Both the position numbers and the translations under genes were made by a program. A stretch of 64,000 nt of DNA, taken from the NCBI GenBank assembly GCA_937136055.1, contig CAKZOD010000027.1, positions 1 through 64,000 of the forward strand. Direction: 5' to 3'. Numbering within the stretch: position 1 is the first letter of the stretch; the number at the start of each line of letters is the position of its first letter. The notes beneath the pieces are model-generated. The model searched no databases, was not told the origin of the DNA, and saw only the letters and a list, made by a program, of their open reading frames with translations. Shown piece after piece: positions 8,225 through 17,442 of this stretch. Origin of the DNA: an uncultured Oceanospirillaceae bacterium (lineage in GTDB: Bacteria > Pseudomonadota > Gammaproteobacteria > Pseudomonadales > Balneatricaceae).

Positions 8225-8794
8225 TCAAGTTGACGTGAAGGGTACAAGCTTCAAATCTTGCCATTGTTTCAGCCATTGTTTTTTTGCTACTCGTTTCGCA
8301 AAATCAACTGGGTTGTTACTTCTAGCGTTAAAAGAAATCGTTTTATCAAAAAGTACTTTAACTCCAAAAGGTGCAAGCAACTCCAGCTCTGCGTTTTCTT
8401 TCATTGTAACTCCAACGGCCGTTTCTATTTCTGTCCAGTATCTCATTGCATCTAATGTTGATCGATATGGGCTATCATTGTTTCTTTCATGCATACGCGC
8501 CTGGTTTTTAACTGACCAAGGCATTGTCATTAAAGCATGCAAATTAGCTTCATAAGTAAGATCTAGCTTTGCAGATAACTCGCGTTTATCGAAATAAACT
8601 AAATCTATATCGTTTAAGGGCGTTGTGGGTTTATTAAAATGTAAGTGATCCCACACCAAATTCCTTACAAAACCTGCCCCTAAACACCACTGAGGGAGAT
8701 TTAATTCTGCTGCAACTTGCAGTGCTCGATAACGATCAGCATCTGCTGTAATCCACTCAATCACTTGATTCGCAAATTTATCTGTAGTATCCAT
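8225..8794 (-). CDS. Nucleotidyltransferase family protein (DUF925/NTP_transf_6)
   Basis: A 189-residue cytoplasmic protein of the NTP_transf_6 (formerly DUF925) family. Diagnostic parts are WCLGAGFVRNLVWDHLH (36–52) and PLNDIDLVYFD, which resembles the GxR...DxD core of the polymerase-beta nucleotidyltransferase fold. A later WSVKNQARMH element is also typical of the family. Its substrate is unknown. It is the first gene of a compact minus-strand group with an acetyltransferase and an HExxH membrane protein. The ribosome site is weak. Confidence 0.8.
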   Translation of the reverse strand: MDTTDKFANQVIEWITADADRYRALQVAAELNLPQWCLGAGFVRNLVWDHLHFNKPTTPLNDIDLVYFDKRELSAKLDLTYEANLHALMTMPWSVKNQARMHERNNDSPYRSTLDAMRYWTEIETAVGVTMKENAELELLAPFGVKVLFDKTISFNARSNNPVDFAKRVAKKQWLKQWQDLKLVPFTST

Positions 8795-9405
8795 TTATAT
8801 ATTCAATCCAACGAGAAGCTCTGCACTAACTAAAGAAAAATGCTCAAACTAAAAACGAGCAAACTATACTTCAATGTCTATTGCAGGAACACGAAAAGCT
8901 ATTACGAGCAATGTGTGGTTAGTGTGTAAAAGAAAGCATCCTTCCCCTTACTTTCGCTTATTATCTACCACAAAATGTAAATACACTTTGATGCTAATAG
9001 CCTTAAGTTAGCGCTAGCGCCAATCAACCCAACCCTAGCAACACACAAACAAATATTTATATTAACAAACAATAAGTTACAAAAAAACCTAACAACTTTG
9101 TGATTTTTTTTAAAATATAGAATATGACAATATATAATTCTATTTAGTTGAGATAGCGCAATAATTCCCCAGACAACCCTCTTAAATTGCAATTACTTAT
9201 TTACAGGATGGTGCTACATTTAAGATAATGTCACTTAATGATAACAGCGTATGATAAAAGACATTTTGAGCACATGTAACTGATAATTACGAAGCTGTTC
9301 ATGCAAATCATCATCTAACATTTCATAGATAAATTGATTAAAAATCTCTAAGTTAATTTTTACTAATGATTTTTTACAGTTAACAAAGAACACCAAGGTC
9401 TCCTT
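8795..9405. other. AT-rich intergenic region between divergent genes
   Basis: No gene seen. Open frames on the minus strand (about 8965–9192 and 9235–9441) lack family features and ribosome sites. A GCGCTAGCGC palindrome lies near 9013. Promoters for the nucleotidyltransferase operon and for the PAS-GGDEF-EAL gene must lie here. Confidence 0.45.
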
Positions 9406-11439
9406 ATGCCAATGAGCGATGCGATTGAGCTTCTCAACCATCTACCTGCCTTAATTTATAAGTGCCGTAATGATGAGCAGTGGACGATGCTTTACTTAAG
9501 TAGTAATTGTGAAGCCCTAACAGGCTATACAAAACAAGAGCTACTAGGTGAGAACAGCTTACATTTTAATCAAATTATTCATGTTGATGACTATGCTTCA
9601 CTGACAAAAACAGTCGCCGATGCGCTATCTAATGACCTTCCATTTAATCAAGAGTACCGTATTCGCACAAAGAGCGGTGAGATTAAATGGGTTTGGGAAC
9701 AGGGTGTAGGGGTTCGAGATAAAAACAACAATATTTCTTACATTCAAGGCTTTATAACTGAAGTCACTCCTCAAAAGTGGGAACTTAAAAAGCTAGAGCA
9801 GCATCTGAAGTTTAAAGATCGTGAATTACTGATCAATCATTCACTGTTGAATGAATACAAGAAAGCAGCCGATGTAAGCTCGATCGTCTCTAAAACAGAT
9901 GTTAAAGGCAAAATCACTTATGTTAATGAGCTATTTTGTGAAGTCTCCGGCTACAGCAAAGAAGAGCTAGTCGGTCAAAGCCATAATATTATTCGCCACC
10001 CCGATACACCTCAATCCGTTTTTAACGACATTTGGCGTACTATTTTGGACAAGCGTGTCTGGAAAGGGGTGATCAAAAACCAAACTAAAGCGAAAAAAAC
10101 CTATTACGTTCAATCTTTCATTGTGCCTATTATCGATCACGAAGGGAATATTCGTGAATTCATGGCTATACGAAATGATGTGACAGATCTAATCCTACAA
10201 GAGCAAAGAATTCGCATTCAGGTAACTGATCATATGACTCAGCTACCCAATCGACAAAAACTCCTCGAAGATTTCAAATCAGTACAGCAGTGTAAATTTG
10301 CTGTCGTCAACATTTGCCGCTTTAAAGAAATCAATGAGTACTATGGCTTTGATATTGGTGATCGTTTGCTCGTTGAATTAGCAAATGTAATATCTGCATT
10401 CTTACATACAAAGTCAGTGAAACTTTACAAATTAACAGGCGATGAGTTCGGTTTACTTGCGGATATAGCCATAGATAAAGAGCAGTTCAAAGAAACTGTC
10501 ACTGAACTTTTACAACATGTTCACCAGCATACTTTTGCCATTAATCAGCACAGCTTATCTCTAAATATACTCTGCGGTATTGCTATGCAGAAAAACTTTT
10601 TAATTAATGCTGAAATCGCACTTAACCATGCAAAAATTTACAAAAAAGACCTAATTGTTTTTGATGATAATCTGCAGATCAAAGATCACTTAAAGCGAAA
10701 TATTCACTGGACTAACAAGCTCAATGAAGCGATTCAAGAAGATCGTATTGATGTGTATTTACAGCCTATCTTTGATAACAATACGCGCCTACTAAATAAG
10801 TATGAATGTTTAATGCGCTTTATTGATACAGACGGCGCTGTCGTTTCACCTTATGCATTTTTAGATATCGCAAAAAAAACACGTCTTTATCCAACACTTA
10901 CTCGCATTGTTATTGAAAAGGCATTCAGTTTTTTCCACCAACGTACCGAGAGTTTCTCAATCAATTTGAGCCTTGAAGATATTCTTGAAGAAGACACCGT
11001 TAACTTTATTATTTCCAAGATCAATGAAAAACCGAGTATTGCTCACCGCTTAGTTTTTGAAATAGTTGAAGATGAAGGGATCGAAAATTATGACGAAGTC
11101 AGTGCATTTATCGAGAAAATGAAAAGCTTTGGCTGTGCTATCGCCATTGATGACTTTGGCACAGGTTACTCAAATTTTGATTATCTTATTCGATTAAATG
11201 CCGATTTTATAAAAATTGATGGCTCGATCATTAAGAATATTAATCACGACGTAAACTCAAAAATAGTCACCGAGCTAATCGTTAGTTTTGCTAATCGTTT
11301 GAAACTAAAAACGATTGCTGAATATGTCCACAGCCAAGATGTTGAAGACACTGTGAGAAAACTAGGGATATCATACTCACAAGGCTTTCATTTAGGTAAG
11401 CCTATCAGCATGCAGTCGATTCTCGATGAAGAAGTATAG
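9406..11439 (+). CDS. PAS-PAS-GGDEF-EAL c-di-GMP phosphodiesterase
   Basis: A 677-residue cytoplasmic signalling protein. Two PAS/PAC sensor domains (about 5–130 and 150–265) precede a GGDEF domain with TGDEF at 344–348 in place of GGDEF and a changed substrate region, so it is probably not an active cyclase. The EAL domain (about 435–677) keeps the catalytic set: the Glu of ECL at 467–469, the Asn in INLSLED, the acid pair in IDDFGTGYSN (581–590), FIKIDG, and QGFHLGKP (659–666). I therefore expect c-di-GMP hydrolysis, with GTP binding to the GGDEF domain possibly regulatory. The second PAS (GYSKEELVG, IIRHPDTP) resembles aerotaxis-type PAS domains. AAGG lies nine bases before the ATG. It appears to be a single-gene transcript. 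Confidence 0.9.
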   Translation: MPMSDAIELLNHLPALIYKCRNDEQWTMLYLSSNCEALTGYTKQELLGENSLHFNQIIHVDDYASLTKTVADALSNDLPFNQEYRIRTKSGEIKWVWEQGVGVRDKNNNISYIQGFITEVTPQKWELKKLEQHLKFKDRELLINHSLLNEYKKAADVSSIVSKTDVKGKITYVNELFCEVSGYSKEELVGQSHNIIRHPDTPQSVFNDIWRTILDKRVWKGVIKNQTKAKKTYYVQSFIVPIIDHEGNIREFMAIRNDVTDLILQEQRIRIQVTDHMTQLPNRQKLLEDFKSVQQCKFAVVNICRFKEINEYYGFDIGDRLLVELANVISAFLHTKSVKLYKLTGDEFGLLADIAIDKEQFKETVTELLQHVHQHTFAINQHSLSLNILCGIAMQKNFLINAEIALNHAKIYKKDLIVFDDNLQIKDHLKRNIHWTNKLNEAIQEDRIDVYLQPIFDNNTRLLNKYECLMRFIDTDGAVVSPYAFLDIAKKTRLYPTLTRIVIEKAFSFFHQRTESFSINLSLEDILEEDTVNFIISKINEKPSIAHRLVFEIVEDEGIENYDEVSAFIEKMKSFGCAIAIDDFGTGYSNFDYLIRLNADFIKIDGSIIKNINHDVNSKIVTELIVSFANRLKLKTIAEYVHSQDVEDTVRKLGISYSQGFHLGKPISMQSILDEEV

Positions 11440-11647
11440 TACTTGCAATTAAAAATTAGCACTTTGTCATACCAATGATTTAGAATTTTCTAAAATCAGG
11501 CAACTCAGGTTTTATATATCTTATATATCTAGAGTACTCAAAACGCAGGTTTCATGGATTATCCAAGCTTTCTAGCATGCGTATAACTCATTGATAAGAA
11601 TGTACGAATCATCGATAATAAGCGTGATTGTAGACTTAGGATAGCCT

Positions 11648-12091
11648 GTGAAACTCGATGCTAAAGATAAACAAATTATTGCCCTATTAAAGCTTAATGC
11701 CCGTACTTCGACCACAGAGTTAGCACGCCAGGTCGCACTAGCACGCTCAACCGTTCAAGAGCGAATCAAACGCCTTGAAAGCAAGCAAGTAATCCAAGGC
11801 TATAGCGTTAATATCAACAAAGATATCATTGAGCAAGCTAAAATTAGAGCGCGTGTTTCCATAACAGCACGCTCCCCCGCACAAAATACCATCATCAAAA
11901 AACTAAGCACCTTTGCGGAGGTAACTTGCTGTGAAAGTGTCAGTGGGCAGAGTGATTTATTCCTTGAAATTCAAACGAACACGACTGACCAACTTGAAGA
12001 TGTCATTGACAAAATTGGCCAGCTAAAAGGTGTCGAACATACGGAATCGAGCATAGTACTTAAGCGTTTTTTCAACCGTGGTGAGAGCTGA
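11648..12091 (+). CDS. Lrp/AsnC-family transcriptional regulator
   Basis: A 147-residue regulator with an N-terminal helix-turn-helix (about 1–60, ALLKLNARTSTTELARQVALARSTVQERIKRLE region) and a C-terminal RAM/AsnC ligand-binding domain (about 65–145). Such proteins form octamers or dimers and sense amino acids or related metabolites. Translation starts with GTG. The gene converges on a ureohydrolase gene with only 21 bp between the stops, so the relation to arginine or agmatine metabolism is by position only. A nearby target could also be the tryptophan dioxygenase–transporter block, which is speculative. Confidence 0.88.
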   Translation: MKLDAKDKQIIALLKLNARTSTTELARQVALARSTVQERIKRLESKQVIQGYSVNINKDIIEQAKIRARVSITARSPAQNTIIKKLSTFAEVTCCESVSGQSDLFLEIQTNTTDQLEDVIDKIGQLKGVEHTESSIVLKRFFNRGES

Positions 12092-12112
12092 TCTACTAAA
12101 AGCGACCTTGGC

Positions 12113-12925
12113 TCAATTTAAATCTTTTAATAACATCGCCGCTAACTCTTTGTAGATTTTCGCGCACACCATAGCAGTCATCTCGTTGATATCGGTTTTG
12201 GGGTTATATTCCACAATATCAGCACCAACAACCGGTAAATCGATCTTTTTAAGCACTTGCAACACTTCTCGAACCGATAATCCACCTGGCTCGAAGTGAG
12301 AAACACCTGGTGCAAATGCAGGGTCAAGGCCATCTAAGTCAAAAGAAATGTAAAGAGGCCCTGTTAAATTTAACGGCGTATCGACAGACCAGTTTTTCAT
12401 CTCATGTACTTCAACACCAAATTGTTCTGCTTGCTCCGCTTGATGCCGGTTGAGCGTACGAATACCCAGCTGTACTAATCGAGCTGCGTATTTCCCCTCC
12501 ATGATGCGTGCGAAGGGGCAACCGTGGCCGTGTTTATTACCGTCTTGATTATCGTAAAGATCTGGGTGTGCATCAAAATGCAATATTGTTAAGCCTTGAT
12601 GCTTTTTCGCCAACGCTTTAACAATAGGATAAGTTATCGAATGATCCCCACCTAAGGTAAGGATTTTACTGCCCTGCTCTGCTAATTCTGTACACTTTTG
12701 TTCAATATTAACGAATGCTTGCGCCTCAGTTTCCCAACTAACAACTCCTGCATCTTTGACCCGCTCATCTTTTGCAACATCAATACCTGACTCACTAGTG
12801 GTGTTAGCTGATCCATTCATTAATACGCGACGAATAATGGGAGGCGCCAGCGCCGGGCCGCGAATATGTGAGGAATTAAAATCAAGAGGCACTTCAAGAA
12901 TTGAAACGCTGCTGTACTTGTTCAT
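12113..12925 (-). CDS. Arginase/agmatinase-family ureohydrolase
   Basis: Manganese-dependent ureohydrolase of 270 residues, releasing urea from arginine, agmatine or a similar guanidino compound. All metal motifs are present: GGDHS (His95), DAHPD (Asp118, His120, Asp122) and DLD (Asp196, Asp198). The text DAHPDLYDNQDGNKHGH plus CPFARIMEG and LDPAFAPGVSHFEPGGLSVRE resembles the plant-arginase/bacterial agmatinase branch more than classical arginase. The substrate cannot be fixed by eye. I start at the second of two near ATGs (12925) because TAGG sits seven bases before it and would overlap the first. It is probably transcribed alone. Confidence 0.88.
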   Translation of the reverse strand: MNKYSSVSILEVPLDFNSSHIRGPALAPPIIRRVLMNGSANTTSESGIDVAKDERVKDAGVVSWETEAQAFVNIEQKCTELAEQGSKILTLGGDHSITYPIVKALAKKHQGLTILHFDAHPDLYDNQDGNKHGHGCPFARIMEGKYAARLVQLGIRTLNRHQAEQAEQFGVEVHEMKNWSVDTPLNLTGPLYISFDLDGLDPAFAPGVSHFEPGGLSVREVLQVLKKIDLPVVGADIVEYNPKTDINEMTAMVCAKIYKELAAMLLKDLN

Positions 12926-13294
12926 TTGCATACCTATTTACAGATTACTTGGATTTGATCTGAATAATTGTCTAATAGTTTTATGCTGGATATAAGCGGC
13001 AATATGACTGAAAATTATGGATTATTCGGCAGTTTGTTAAATTCTAATCACATTTTTTCCTGAAAAAATTGCCCTATTCACGAACAACAAACTTTAAGGA
13101 GCATTCAGCGTTTATAAGGAGTATTCAGCGTTTATAAGTTTCTAACTAACGATTAATTTCTTTGTGATTATTCCACTTTTAAAAAAGCATCAAACGCCCT
13201 GAAAACTCTTTAAAATTACAGAAAATTGATAAAAGAAGAATACTCTGAATTTTGAAAATACCGTTATAGGCAATTAATTTTCAAAAGAAAACTT
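12926..13294. other. Intergenic region upstream of the ureohydrolase gene
   Basis: No gene seen. It contains a 20-bp tandem duplication (listed separately) and otherwise AT-rich sequence. The ureohydrolase promoter should be here. Confidence 0.5.
13096..13138. repeat. 20-bp tandem repeat, two copies
   Basis: Two consecutive 20-bp units at 13096–13115 and 13116–13135 differ at one base and share the text ATTCAGCGTTTATAAGG; three bases of a third copy follow. They lie 170–210 bp upstream of the ureohydrolase start. Confidence 0.8.
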
Positions 13295-14053
13295 TTAATT
13301 CACAGCTTGAGATATCAGCTTATTTTTTTCCAGTATTCTTTGCCACTCGGGATTTGTAGGTAAGTTACTTATAATAGTATTAAGTGCGATTGCTAAACCT
13401 TCTAGTTTATCAGTCACCATTATGTGCCGCTGATAACTAAACAGAGCTTGCTGAGATACATAGAATTTATCGCGATTATTCATGGTCGTGGATAAACCCG
13501 TAAACTGTGAAAGAGGCTGTGTTGTAAAATCAATACGCCCTTTAGCCAGCACTCTAAGCACTTCTTTTTCATTGTTGAAATCAATTCGTTGAAGACTTCC
13601 ATCTGCAAACATTGACTCTAAACTAGGATAGACTCTGCCCAGTACTGCGCCAAACTTCAACCCTTGCAGCTCTTGAAAGCTATCAAAAGGTACTTTAGAT
13701 CGATTGGCTGAAATAATGACATTACTATCCTGCAAGAAAGGCTTAGTCCATAGGTATCTGGTCTTTGATTTAGCTCCCATCCAGGCCCAATTAACAAATA
13801 CAACCGCTCCTTGTTCAGCGTTTTTCAGCGCTCGGGCAATCCTCGATCTTGGCACTGACTTGAGCTTTAAAAAATACTCTCCATTTAATTCATCATTTAA
13901 TAAATCGACTGTTTCTTTAACAAGGCCTTGACTGTGATTATTAACAAAAGGTGGGAAGTTATAATAATTCCACAAAGTAACCTCCCTTGCATGGCTTGTA
14001 AGGCTCACAAAGGAAAGTAAAACTATTGAAATGATGATCTTTAGTTTGCGCAT
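13295..14053 (-). CDS. Periplasmic solute-binding protein, family 3 type
   Basis: A 252-residue protein of the SBP_bac_3 (amino-acid-binding-protein-like) fold. The first 22 residues are a signal peptide ending in SHA, so it should be periplasmic. The mature part starts with a typical strand and contains the lobe-hinge pattern LKFGAVLGRVYPS and FTTQPLSQF. No ABC permease or ATPase gene is next to it. Many such orphan proteins in marine gammaproteobacteria act as sensory or uncharacterised binding proteins. AAGG precedes the ATG at the proper distance. A distant relative lies at 35136–35909. Confidence 0.75.
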   Translation of the reverse strand: MRKLKIIISIVLLSFVSLTSHAREVTLWNYYNFPPFVNNHSQGLVKETVDLLNDELNGEYFLKLKSVPRSRIARALKNAEQGAVVFVNWAWMGAKSKTRYLWTKPFLQDSNVIISANRSKVPFDSFQELQGLKFGAVLGRVYPSLESMFADGSLQRIDFNNEKEVLRVLAKGRIDFTTQPLSQFTGLSTTMNNRDKFYVSQQALFSYQRHIMVTDKLEGLAIALNTIISNLPTNPEWQRILEKNKLISQAVN

Positions 14054-14282
14054 TAAACCTTGAATGCTCCAACTAATTGCTTTGATGCTGCGCTCTTATT
14101 AATGCTGATAGCAGCTGCGAGTAACTACTTTAGTATAGCCTGAGTTAATCTTTTTAGGTAAAGATACGAATAAACACTTTAACAGTCTACCCTCTGCCAA
14201 AGCCTTAAACTATGTAATGTGGCCAAATTGATGAGATTTATATAAGAAACTTAAAATGTACATAATGAATAGCTAATACTAC

Positions 14283-14753
14283 TTAGCTATCGGCCTTTCT
14301 CTCCATCAGGAAATTGATTAATGCTTGATCCCCAATAGTCATCGCTTGTTGCTTAACCACACTAAATTCAAATGCTTCAAAGAAAGGCTTAGCCGTTATA
14401 CTGACATGTGAATAAACACGCGGGATTAATTTTCCCTTACTCTTATCGACTAAATGTTGCATTAAAGCGCTACCGATACCTCTACCTTGATATTCGTGAT
14501 GGCAAAAAAAGTGATCAATGTAGCCATCATTTTGAATATCTGCAAAGCCCACTATCTTCCCATCTAACTCAGCAATAAACGGGTTCATTTCACGAGCGCG
14601 TTTTAACCATCTTTCAGCAATATATTCATCAGGCGCCCAGGCCTTTATCTGTTCTTGAGGATAATCTTTAGCGTTGACGCTTTTAATTGTGTCCATTTTG
14701 AGCTGCCACAACTCTCGCTCATCCCCTTTTTTGAAGTCCCTGAGTTTTATCAT
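14283..14753 (-). CDS. GNAT-family N-acetyltransferase
   Basis: Acetyltransferase of 156 residues with the GNAT acetyl-CoA loop YQGRGIGSALMQHL at about 98–111 and the preceding beta strand YIDHFFCHHE. It most resembles the YafP-like branch of the family, whose substrates vary. AGGTAA lies about eight bases before the ATG. The next gene upstream on the same strand is the DUF523 gene, separated by 54 bp, so the two may be co-transcribed. Confidence 0.8.
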   Translation of the reverse strand: MIKLRDFKKGDERELWQLKMDTIKSVNAKDYPQEQIKAWAPDEYIAERWLKRAREMNPFIAELDGKIVGFADIQNDGYIDHFFCHHEYQGRGIGSALMQHLVDKSKGKLIPRVYSHVSITAKPFFEAFEFSVVKQQAMTIGDQALINFLMERKADS

Positions 14754-14807
14754 GATTTAATTACCTGTAAAAACGGCGCGAGAGTTATTTGTTAACTGAA
14801 TTTAACA

Positions 14808-15293
14808 TTATAATTGCTGAAAATACTCCGCAGCTTGGGCAATATTATTTTGGCTAAATACTCTAATACCATTCTTTAAAAGCAGAGCGGTTGTCACCCC
14901 AACGCCGCTAATTTTGGTATTAGCGAATTCACCATTATAGATAAACTGACTACCACAAGATGGGCTTGACTCAGTGAGGATTGCAACTTGAATTTGGTGT
15001 TTTAAACATAGTTTTAGTGCATGCTCTGCACCTGCTATAAAAACGTCAGAAACGTCCCGTCCAGTATTTTCAATAACACGAGCCTGCAGATTAATCACAG
15101 CTTCACCATTGCCATTTTGTATTTCAGCAGGTGCTCTTGGAGTTGGTAAACCCGCTGAGACTTCAGGACATACAGAGATAATTCTACCTTCACGCTGCCA
15201 TGTAGTAAGATGCTCACTGTCACAAAGTAAATCACGCCCGTTGTATCGAACTTTATTTCCAAGTAAACAAGCGCTTACCAATATTTTTTGCAT
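14808..15293 (-). CDS. DUF523 family protein
   Basis: A 161-residue cytoplasmic protein of the DUF523 (YbbK-like) family. Characteristic pieces are SACLLGNKVRYNG near the N-terminus, ISVCPEVSAGLPTPR (about 39–53) and TESSPSCGS (about 106–114), which keep the family's conserved cysteines. The biochemical role is unsettled. It is followed by an acetyltransferase gene on the same strand. Confidence 0.88.
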   Translation of the reverse strand: MQKILVSACLLGNKVRYNGRDLLCDSEHLTTWQREGRIISVCPEVSAGLPTPRAPAEIQNGNGEAVINLQARVIENTGRDVSDVFIAGAEHALKLCLKHQIQVAILTESSPSCGSQFIYNGEFANTKISGVGVTTALLLKNGIRVFSQNNIAQAAEYFQQL

Positions 15294-15402
15294 TGATTTT
15301 CACTCGATAATGAGAAGGTATAACTAGAGGTCATCGATAAATATTACCACCTACTTCCGCATTATCAATACGTTAGCGAGTTTTCCTGAAAAGATAGAAG
15401 CT

Positions 15403-15840
15403 CTAATCATTCATAGCAACATCGATCTCTAAATATGGATCAATAGATGCTTTTAGCTCTGAATGCCAAGCTATTGATTTTGGAGGGATTTGGGAAAGGT
15501 CAACAAACACAAGCGTTACTTGTGCTTTAAACCTTAGCTGCTCATCACTACTCACCGCAATATTGAGTTTGATACTTTTAGTGCCAATTTCAGACACGCT
15601 CAATGCAAATTCAAGCTCGTCTTCCAAAAAGCTTGGTGCTACAAAATCGCTGTGCAAAGAGACCGTTGGAACACCAACCTTTTCTTTAAGATGCATTGTG
15701 GCAAACGAGTAATTAAGTGCTTTATCAAACCAGCTCTCTACACAGCTATTTAGCATTTCAAAATAGCGAGGATAAAAAACAATACCCGCAGGATCACAAT
15801 GCTGGAACATGACTTTTTGCTGATACTTAAACGGCACCAT
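15403..15840 (-). CDS. 4-hydroxybenzoyl-CoA thioesterase-like hotdog protein
   Basis: Acyl-CoA thioesterase of 145 residues with the hotdog fold. The N-terminal signature QHCDPAGIVFYPRYFEM (13–29) is that of the 4-hydroxybenzoyl-CoA thioesterase/YbgC group, with Asp16 in the position of the catalytic aspartate. It should release a free acid from an aryl- or acyl-CoA in the cytoplasm. It lies 148 bp downstream of the ABC importer genes on the same strand. In other bacteria similar thioesterases accompany aromatic-acid importers, which hints at an aromatic substrate here; that is inference. GAGGTG precedes the ATG. Confidence 0.82.
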   Translation of the reverse strand: MVPFKYQQKVMFQHCDPAGIVFYPRYFEMLNSCVESWFDKALNYSFATMHLKEKVGVPTVSLHSDFVAPSFLEDELEFALSVSEIGTKSIKLNIAVSSDEQLRFKAQVTLVFVDLSQIPPKSIAWHSELKASIDPYLEIDVAMND

Positions 15841-15988
15841 GTTTACACCTCGCGGATTTTAAGAATGCAGGTTTTAGGAATGTAAGTTTTAGGAGTATCG
15901 AATTTAGCCCACAGTAGCGAGAAAAATAAAAATCTGGCCAATTTCTTATTTTGCGCCGTAAAATAGTGCTAAATCCAACAATCATTTT

Positions 15989-16693
15989 TTATAGCCCTAG
16001 ATACTGGTTTTGTACCGCTTGCGTTAAACCTGTTGGTTCACCATCAAACACTGTTTCACCACGCTCTAAAACTATGCAGTGATCGGCAATCGGCAACAAT
16101 TCCTTTAACGTTTTATCAACAATTAAAATTGATTGCCCTTCATCTTTAAGGATACGTACAGCACGCCAAATCTCTTGGCGAATAACGGGTGCTAGGCCTT
16201 CCGTTGCTTCATCCAGTATAAGCAATTTTGGATTCGTCATTAAAGCACGCCCTATTGCTAGCATTTGTTGTTCACCGCCAGACAGAGTGCTCGCGTTTTG
16301 CGCATGGCGCTCTGCTAAGCGTGGGAATAGCGCTTCTACTCTTTGTAGATCCCAGTGCTTTAAATGGGTTTGGCCATCCCTTGCAGCTACCAATAAATTT
16401 TCATTTACTGTTAGGTTTGCAAAGCAGCGTCGCCCTTCTGGTACCAGGCCTATACCCAGCTGGGCTATTTTATGAGATGCCATCTTACTAACATCAACAT
16501 CATTAAAATAAATCGCGCCTTTTGCAATTCGCGACATCCCACAAATGGATGCGATAGTAGTCGTTTTACCCATACCGTTGCGCCCCATCAGTGCAACCAC
16601 TTGGCCCTCTCTAACTTTCAAGTTCACATCAAAAAGCGCTTGAGATTGACCGTAAAATGTTTGGATACCTTTCACATCTAATAGAGTTGCCAC
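15989..16693 (-). CDS. LIV/HAAT-type ABC transporter ATPase (LivF-like)
   Basis: One of two ATP-hydrolysing subunits of a hydrophobic/amphipathic amino-acid-type importer. The 234 residues carry a Walker A GRNGMGKTT (37–45), signature LSGGEQQ and Walker B LLILDEATEG. Like other LivF proteins it lacks an ordinary H-loop histidine (VDKTL). Translation starts with GTG, preceded by AGGAG within the end of the LivG-like gene, two bases after whose stop it begins. It is the last gene of the compact livH-M-G-F run. Confidence 0.92.
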   Translation of the reverse strand: MATLLDVKGIQTFYGQSQALFDVNLKVREGQVVALMGRNGMGKTTTIASICGMSRIAKGAIYFNDVDVSKMASHKIAQLGIGLVPEGRRCFANLTVNENLLVAARDGQTHLKHWDLQRVEALFPRLAERHAQNASTLSGGEQQMLAIGRALMTNPKLLILDEATEGLAPVIRQEIWRAVRILKDEGQSILIVDKTLKELLPIADHCIVLERGETVFDGEPTGLTQAVQNQYLGL

Positions 16694-16695
16694 TG

Positions 16696-17442
16696 TTATT
16701 GCTCTCCTAGGTAAGCTTCGCGAACCAGTGGATCATTGCGCACTTGCTCCACACTACCTGTCATAATTATCTTCCCGTAAACCAGCACTGATATACGATC
16801 AGCGAGTGAAAATACTGCATCCATATCGTGCTCCACCATTAAAATAGGAGATTGATGACGTAGGGTATCCAGAAATTCTGTCAGTCTTTTTGAACCTTCA
16901 GGTCCCATGCCTGCCATAGGTTCATCCAGTAAAAAAGCCTTTGGTTTTAAGGCCAGTACCACAGCAATTTCTAACTGGCGCCGCTCACCGTGCGATAACT
17001 GCGCCGCACATATATTGGCTCTATCTTGCAAACCTACTTGTGTTAGGCACTCCATCGCAGCGTCACGTTGCTTGTAATCTCTGGCAATAGCTTGAAAAAA
17101 ACGGTAACTAGAGCCTTGTACTGATTGCACCGCTAACATCACGTTGCGCAGCGCCGAGTACTCCATAATTAAAGAAGATATTTGAAAAGTACGACCTAAC
17201 CCAAGATTTGCTCTTTGAGCAACATCTAGATTTGTCACATCTTCACCAAGAAATTCAACACTGCCGGAATCTGGTGTTAGCTCACCACATATTTGCTTGA
17301 TTAGCGTTGATTTTCCCGCGCCGTTTGGGCCAATTACTGCGTGAATTTCTCCAGCCTTTAAATCGAGAGATAAATCATCAGTTGCTTTTAGCTCGCCAAA
17401 CTTTTTCTCTAAATGCTTAATATCCAGTACTAACTTAGTCAT
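16696..17442 (-). CDS. LIV/HAAT-type ABC transporter ATPase (LivG-like)
   Basis: Second ATPase subunit of the importer, 248 residues. It shows Walker A GPNGAGKST (38–46), signature LSHGERRQLEIA and Walker B KAFLLDEPMAGMGPEGS, followed by a regular H-loop VEHDMD. The LSHGERR signature and the MAGM phrase are usual for LivG. It overlaps the LivM-like gene by 8 bp, so translation is coupled, and the LivF-like gene follows after 2 bp. Confidence 0.93.
   Translation of the reverse strand: MTKLVLDIKHLEKKFGELKATDDLSLDLKAGEIHAVIGPNGAGKSTLIKQICGELTPDSGSVEFLGEDVTNLDVAQRANLGLGRTFQISSLIMEYSALRNVMLAVQSVQGSSYRFFQAIARDYKQRDAAMECLTQVGLQDRANICAAQLSHGERRQLEIAVVLALKPKAFLLDEPMAGMGPEGSKRLTEFLDTLRHQSPILMVEHDMDAVFSLADRISVLVYGKIIMTGSVEQVRNDPLVREAYLGEQ

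Noticed and set aside
8965..9441. Two minus-strand frames upstream of the PAS-GGDEF-EAL gene
   Set aside because: Low-complexity translations of AT-rich DNA, without ribosome sites; the second runs into the GGDEF gene.
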